Below, in pieces: positions 61,091-64,000 of a stretch of DNA of 64,000 nt. A program made the position numbers and the translations under genes. Positions within the stretch are counted from its first letter, which is position 1. Each line of letters begins with the position of its first letter. Under the pieces are notes generated by a model. The model made no database searches and was not told the DNA's origin. It saw only the letters and a list, made by a program, of their open reading frames with translations. The stretch is from Flammeovirgaceae bacterium (GTDB taxonomy: Bacteria; Bacteroidota; Bacteroidia; Cytophagales; Cyclobacteriaceae), in assembly GCA_027487845.1 (NCBI GenBank), contig JAIYCV010000021.1, positions 62,001-126,000 of the forward strand, read 5' to 3'.

Positions 61091-62806
61091 TTATTTGACA
61101 AAAAACTCAACAATCTCTTCGGCACTTTGATTACCTAACGCATCGGTTGCTTTTACTTTAAGAATGTGACTGCCCTTAGTAAGTAACACTATTGGCTGAT
61201 TATATAAAGATTCGGGCTGGCTGTTTAATTTATACATGATAGCCTTTGTACCCACCACATTATCGGTTGCCGCTAAATAAATCCGCGTGCCAACCGGATA
61301 AAACGGCTGCCTAGTTCCGCCCCCGATTTTCTCTAAACTAAAAAAATAGAATACTTTCGGTGCGATATTGTCAACCACTACCAGGAAATCTTTTGTTTTC
61401 GAGTTATTTACTCGATCATAGCCAGTATAAGAGACTGTATGTTTACCATCCGCAACAAGTTGAATGGGGTTTGCGTAAGTTTCGTTAGCGGATTTATCAA
61501 GCTGATAATCGATGCGCGCTGAGCCCGATTGATAGTCAATACTTTTTAGGGTTATTTTTGAATCTTTGGTAATGAACAGGGTGTCGCGAGTAAATACTTT
61601 TGGTGAACTAATTTCATGGGATATAGTAGGAGCGGTGTCGTCAAGAAAGATATTGCCAAGATCATCATCTGTTACAAATGGCCCTTTGTTGTTTACTTTA
61701 TCCGCTCCACGGTATTTAACTACGTACTGCCCTTGTTTTTGCGGTAGTTTGAATGCCGTATTATAAATGGTTTCAACGCCTCCGTTAACGGAGTAAAAAA
61801 CATCTTTCACCCCTGCTTTATTATCGGTAGCTGATAATTGAATAGCAGATGCTTTTGCTACGTACATGATACCGTTCACTTTCACAAAGTTTGCATCAAT
61901 TGTTGAAGTAACTACTGGTGCTATCTTATCGAGATAAAATGAATAAGGCTGGTTTGATTCTTCATTGCTAACACGATCTGTTGAAGAATAATTGAGTATG
62001 TGTTCTCCGTCTGTGAGCAATGCAGGGCTTATTTTGCTATAATAAAGACTCGGCTTGTTGTTATCGAATGAGTACACAGTTTTCTTTACACCCGATAGGT
62101 TATCGACACTCACTAACGTGATCAAAGTCCGTGGGGAGAGGATTTTTTCTTCTAATTGATCTGTTGCTGCACTGTATTTTGTTACAGGTGCGGTAAGATC
62201 AACGGTAAACTCTTTTGACTTGGTTTCTTCTGCATTACCAACCCGATCAGCCGAAAGATATTTAATTAAATATTCCCTTTCTTCATTAAATCCAAGTTCG
62301 CCAGTATACTCAGTAAACGCTGCTCCGTTTATTGAAAATTGTGTCGAAGCAACTTTTGACATATCATCGGTTGCGGTGATTAAACCTTTCAATCCTTTTC
62401 CATAATAGTGTTTGTTGGAAGAATAAAATGGAGCTCCTTGCAATTTCAATGTGGTTGTAGGAGCTTGCCCATCAACATTTACTGGGTAATCAATTTCTTT
62501 TTCTGCTAGTTTATTGTTTAGTTTATCAAAATGCCTCAAATAGTGAATGCCAGGCCCGTCCCACTTCATTGGCAGGCCAAACTCCTTCATATTTTCCTCC
62601 TTAACTTTTGTGAGAGCCACCGCTTCTTTGCCTTCTGGCTGGGGTGATAATTGGACATAAACAGGCAAAGCTAGCGGCCAATAAACAGTTCCATCCGGAT
62701 CTTTGATAACTTTCAGTTCAAATAAAGGTCGTTCTTGAGAGTGTCCCTTTTCTAAAAAAGAGAACGTAATCAATAGTAAGCAAAGCCAACGGATAGAGGG
62801 TTTCAT
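61091..62806 (-). CDS. secreted protein with OmpL47-type repeats
   Basis: This 571-residue protein has a signal peptide (MKPSIRWLCLLLITFSFLEKGHSQ). After a roughly 70-residue start come five repeats of about 90 residues. Each contains a DxxSGV-like turn, a YSINGG/Y strand, an EHxxxYxSxDRVGN motif and a VTVDxxxPxV hinge: for example YLIKYLSADRVGNAEE, HILNYSSTDRVSNEES, YVVKYRGADKVNNKG, HTVSYTGYDRVNNSK and HILKVKATDALGNQSAE. This is the OmpL47-type beta-sandwich repeat seen in surface proteins. I see no T9SS C-terminal signal and no membrane anchor. Its function is not evident. It is a single leftward gene with no clear neighbouring partner. Confidence 0.8.
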   Translation of the reverse strand: MKPSIRWLCLLLITFSFLEKGHSQERPLFELKVIKDPDGTVYWPLALPVYVQLSPQPEGKEAVALTKVKEENMKEFGLPMKWDGPGIHYLRHFDKLNNKLAEKEIDYPVNVDGQAPTTTLKLQGAPFYSSNKHYYGKGLKGLITATDDMSKVASTQFSINGAAFTEYTGELGFNEEREYLIKYLSADRVGNAEETKSKEFTVDLTAPVTKYSAATDQLEEKILSPRTLITLVSVDNLSGVKKTVYSFDNNKPSLYYSKISPALLTDGEHILNYSSTDRVSNEESNQPYSFYLDKIAPVVTSTIDANFVKVNGIMYVAKASAIQLSATDNKAGVKDVFYSVNGGVETIYNTAFKLPQKQGQYVVKYRGADKVNNKGPFVTDDDLGNIFLDDTAPTISHEISSPKVFTRDTLFITKDSKITLKSIDYQSGSARIDYQLDKSANETYANPIQLVADGKHTVSYTGYDRVNNSKTKDFLVVVDNIAPKVFYFFSLEKIGGGTRQPFYPVGTRIYLAATDNVVGTKAIMYKLNSQPESLYNQPIVLLTKGSHILKVKATDALGNQSAEEIVEFFVK

Positions 62807-63038
62807 TTTTTTGTGGTTTTAAGTAATGTTTTGAATAGATTAAATAGACCGTTCAAGTAGCGTTAATATCCACACTAAATTGCTGATTTTGAGGTCAAAA
62901 CATTACGTATGTATTTTTTTCAAAAACGATACAAACTGTTAAGAAAGAATTAATTTTAAGTAACTTTTATGTGACTTAAGTATTTGCTCGATCCTCAATA
63001 ATCTTAGGTAGTTTATTAGAACCTAAATTTCAAAGTCT

Positions 63039-63046
63039 TATTTTTG
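63039..63046 (+). promoter_or_regulatory. -7 element three bases upstream of guaA
   Basis: TATTTTTG (63039-63046) fits TAnnTTTG. Its end is only three bases from the guaA ATG at 63050. Initiation a few bases further on would give an almost leaderless mRNA. No TTTG is found 19 bases upstream; TTAG at 63016-63019 occupies that position. Confidence 0.5.
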
Positions 63047-63049
63047 CAC

Positions 63050-64000
63050 ATGGCAGAACACATTCTAATTCTTGATTTTGGTTCACAGTATACGCAGTTG
63101 ATTGCACGCAGAGTGCGAGAACTTAGTGTTTATTGTGAAATTCATCCTTTCAACAAAATTCCGGCTAACCTAGATAATTACAAAGGCATCATCCTTTCGG
63201 GAAGCCCTTGCTCGGTGCGCGACCAGGGTTCGCCCGATGTCGATCTTTCAGTTTTTAAGTCATTACCAGTTCTCGGTGTATGCTATGGGGCGCAATTGAT
63301 CGCCCACAAAAGTGGCGGAGAAGTTCTGCCTTCGCAGATTCGTGAGTATGGAAGGGCGAAGCTTTCTTCAATCGATGCTCAAAATGATCTTTTAAAAGGC
63401 ATAAATATTGACTCGCAAGTTTGGATGAGCCATGGAGATACCATTTCGTCTCTTCCATTTGGATTTAAGTTGTTAGCAAGTACATCGTCTGTAAAAGTCG
63501 CTGCTTTTAAGCACGTTGAGACTAACCTGTATGGAATTCAATTTCATCCCGAAGTAACTCATACCACAGACGGGAAAAAACTGCTGGAGAATTTTGTAGT
63601 CGGCATCTGCAAGTGTTTGCAAAATTGGACTGCTGGCCTTTTTGTAGAAACCACCATCCACGAGTTAAAGCAGAAATTAGGCAATGATAAAGTAGTGATG
63701 GCTCTATCGGGTGGGGTTGATTCAACGGTGGCAGCAAATTTGATTCACAAAGCAATTGGTACAAACCTGTATTGCATTTTCGTAGATAATGGTCTGTTGA
63801 GAAAGAATGAGTTTGAGCAAGTGCTTGCGTCTTATAAAGGAATGGGTCTTAATATTAAAGGGGTTGACGCGAAAGATAAGTTTTATGACGCGTTAAAAGG
63901 CCTTACTGATCCTGAAGCGAAAAGAAAAGCAATTGGTCGATCGTTTATAGAAGTGTTTGATGAGGAATCCCATAAAATTCAAGATGTTAAATGGTTGGGG
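63050..64000 (+). CDS. guaA: GMP synthase (glutamine-hydrolysing), 5' part
   Basis: The first 317 codons of guaA run off the right edge, still open. GMP synthase aminates XMP to GMP. The glutamine amidotransferase domain (1-195) has [24 protein letters not shown], the nucleophile Cys78 in LGVCYGAQ, and the His/Glu of FHPEVTHT. The ATP pyrophosphatase domain begins with the P-loop SGGVDST (220-226) and [10 protein letters not shown]. The XMP-binding dimerisation domain is beyond the window. The start [11 protein letters not shown] is fixed by the family N-terminus. Confidence 0.95.
   Translation, partial: MAEHILILDFGSQYTQLIARRVRELSVYCEIHPFNKIPANLDNYKGIILSGSPCSVRDQGSPDVDLSVFKSLPVLGVCYGAQLIAHKSGGEVLPSQIREYGRAKLSSIDAQNDLLKGINIDSQVWMSHGDTISSLPFGFKLLASTSSVKVAAFKHVETNLYGIQFHPEVTHTTDGKKLLENFVVGICKCLQNWTAGLFVETTIHELKQKLGNDKVVMALSGGVDSTVAANLIHKAIGTNLYCIFVDNGLLRKNEFEQVLASYKGMGLNIKGVDAKDKFYDALKGLTDPEAKRKAIGRSFIEVFDEESHKIQDVKWLG

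Noticed and set aside
1..64000. tRNA, rRNA, transposase, integrase, prophage or CRISPR genes
   Set aside because: I read for cloverleaf ends, conserved rRNA words, transposase motifs and regular repeats and found none that could be supported.

Overview
The window comes from a member of the Bacteroidota, most likely an aerobic Cytophagales bacterium. The evidence is: cargo proteins with type A and type B C-terminal signals of the type IX secretion system (T9SS); a TonB-dependent receptor followed by a DUF4249 lipoprotein; an SCO / DUF420 / DUF983 respiratory assembly cluster; LytS/LytTR two-component genes; promoters of the TAnnTTTG type; and few visible Shine-Dalgarno sequences. I saw no rRNA, tRNA, CRISPR array, insertion sequence or prophage. 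Both edges cut genes: an SCO-like gene on the left and guaA on the right.

Layout. 1-5.1 kb: end of a cytochrome-oxidase maturation cluster, then a very large NtrY-like histidine kinase. 5.1-10.3 kb: a beta-propeller/phosphoesterase lipoprotein, an orphan membrane histidine kinase and a DUF418 membrane protein. 10.6-16.4 kb: a BLUF blue-light photoreceptor upstream of a Tat-type sugar isomerase/epimerase, then a rightward run of penicillin acylase, fumarylacetoacetase and flavin reductase. 16.4-21.1 kb: pdhB, an OmpA/TPR lipoprotein, a PspC-like protein, a GT2 glycosyltransferase and YbaB. 21.1-28.2 kb: two T9SS cargo proteins and hisS, which carries a large in-frame insertion. 28.3-34.7 kb: a tiny basic protein with its own promoter and terminator, a YfcE-like phosphoesterase, OsmC, an NmrA-like reductase, an MsbA-like ABC exporter, a PIN toxin-antitoxin pair and a DEAD-box helicase. 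34.9-38.2 kb: a Tat-type Gfo/Idh/MocA oxidoreductase, a left-handed beta-helix protein and an Omp85-like barrel. 38.3-43.7 kb: a complete Czc-type RND metal efflux operon (TolC-like, adaptor, pump). 43.8-52.3 kb: a GMC oxidoreductase, divergent from a LytS/LytTR pair followed by an unusual esterase-like/beta-barrel protein, a TonB-dependent receptor and a DUF4249 lipoprotein. 52.4-58.5 kb: an RRM protein, a SnoaL-like protein coupled to a 34-residue membrane peptide, a PAS histidine kinase, a TrmH-type methyltransferase, a second methyltransferase and a cytochrome c/VCBS lipoprotein. 58.6-64 kb: typA, a small alpha/beta-barrel-like protein, an OmpL47-repeat protein and the first two thirds of guaA.

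Most of the window is housekeeping and envelope biology. The points that most deserve a second look are: the roughly 125-residue insertion in histidyl-tRNA synthetase; a 13-bp perfect inverted repeat inside the PIN toxin gene, together with an operator-like repeat around the promoter of that module; a BLUF protein with every photochemical residue in place; the degenerate-esterase/barrel protein inside a LytTR-controlled uptake locus; the unannotated 34-residue membrane ORF; and a set of long imperfect intergenic inverted repeats.
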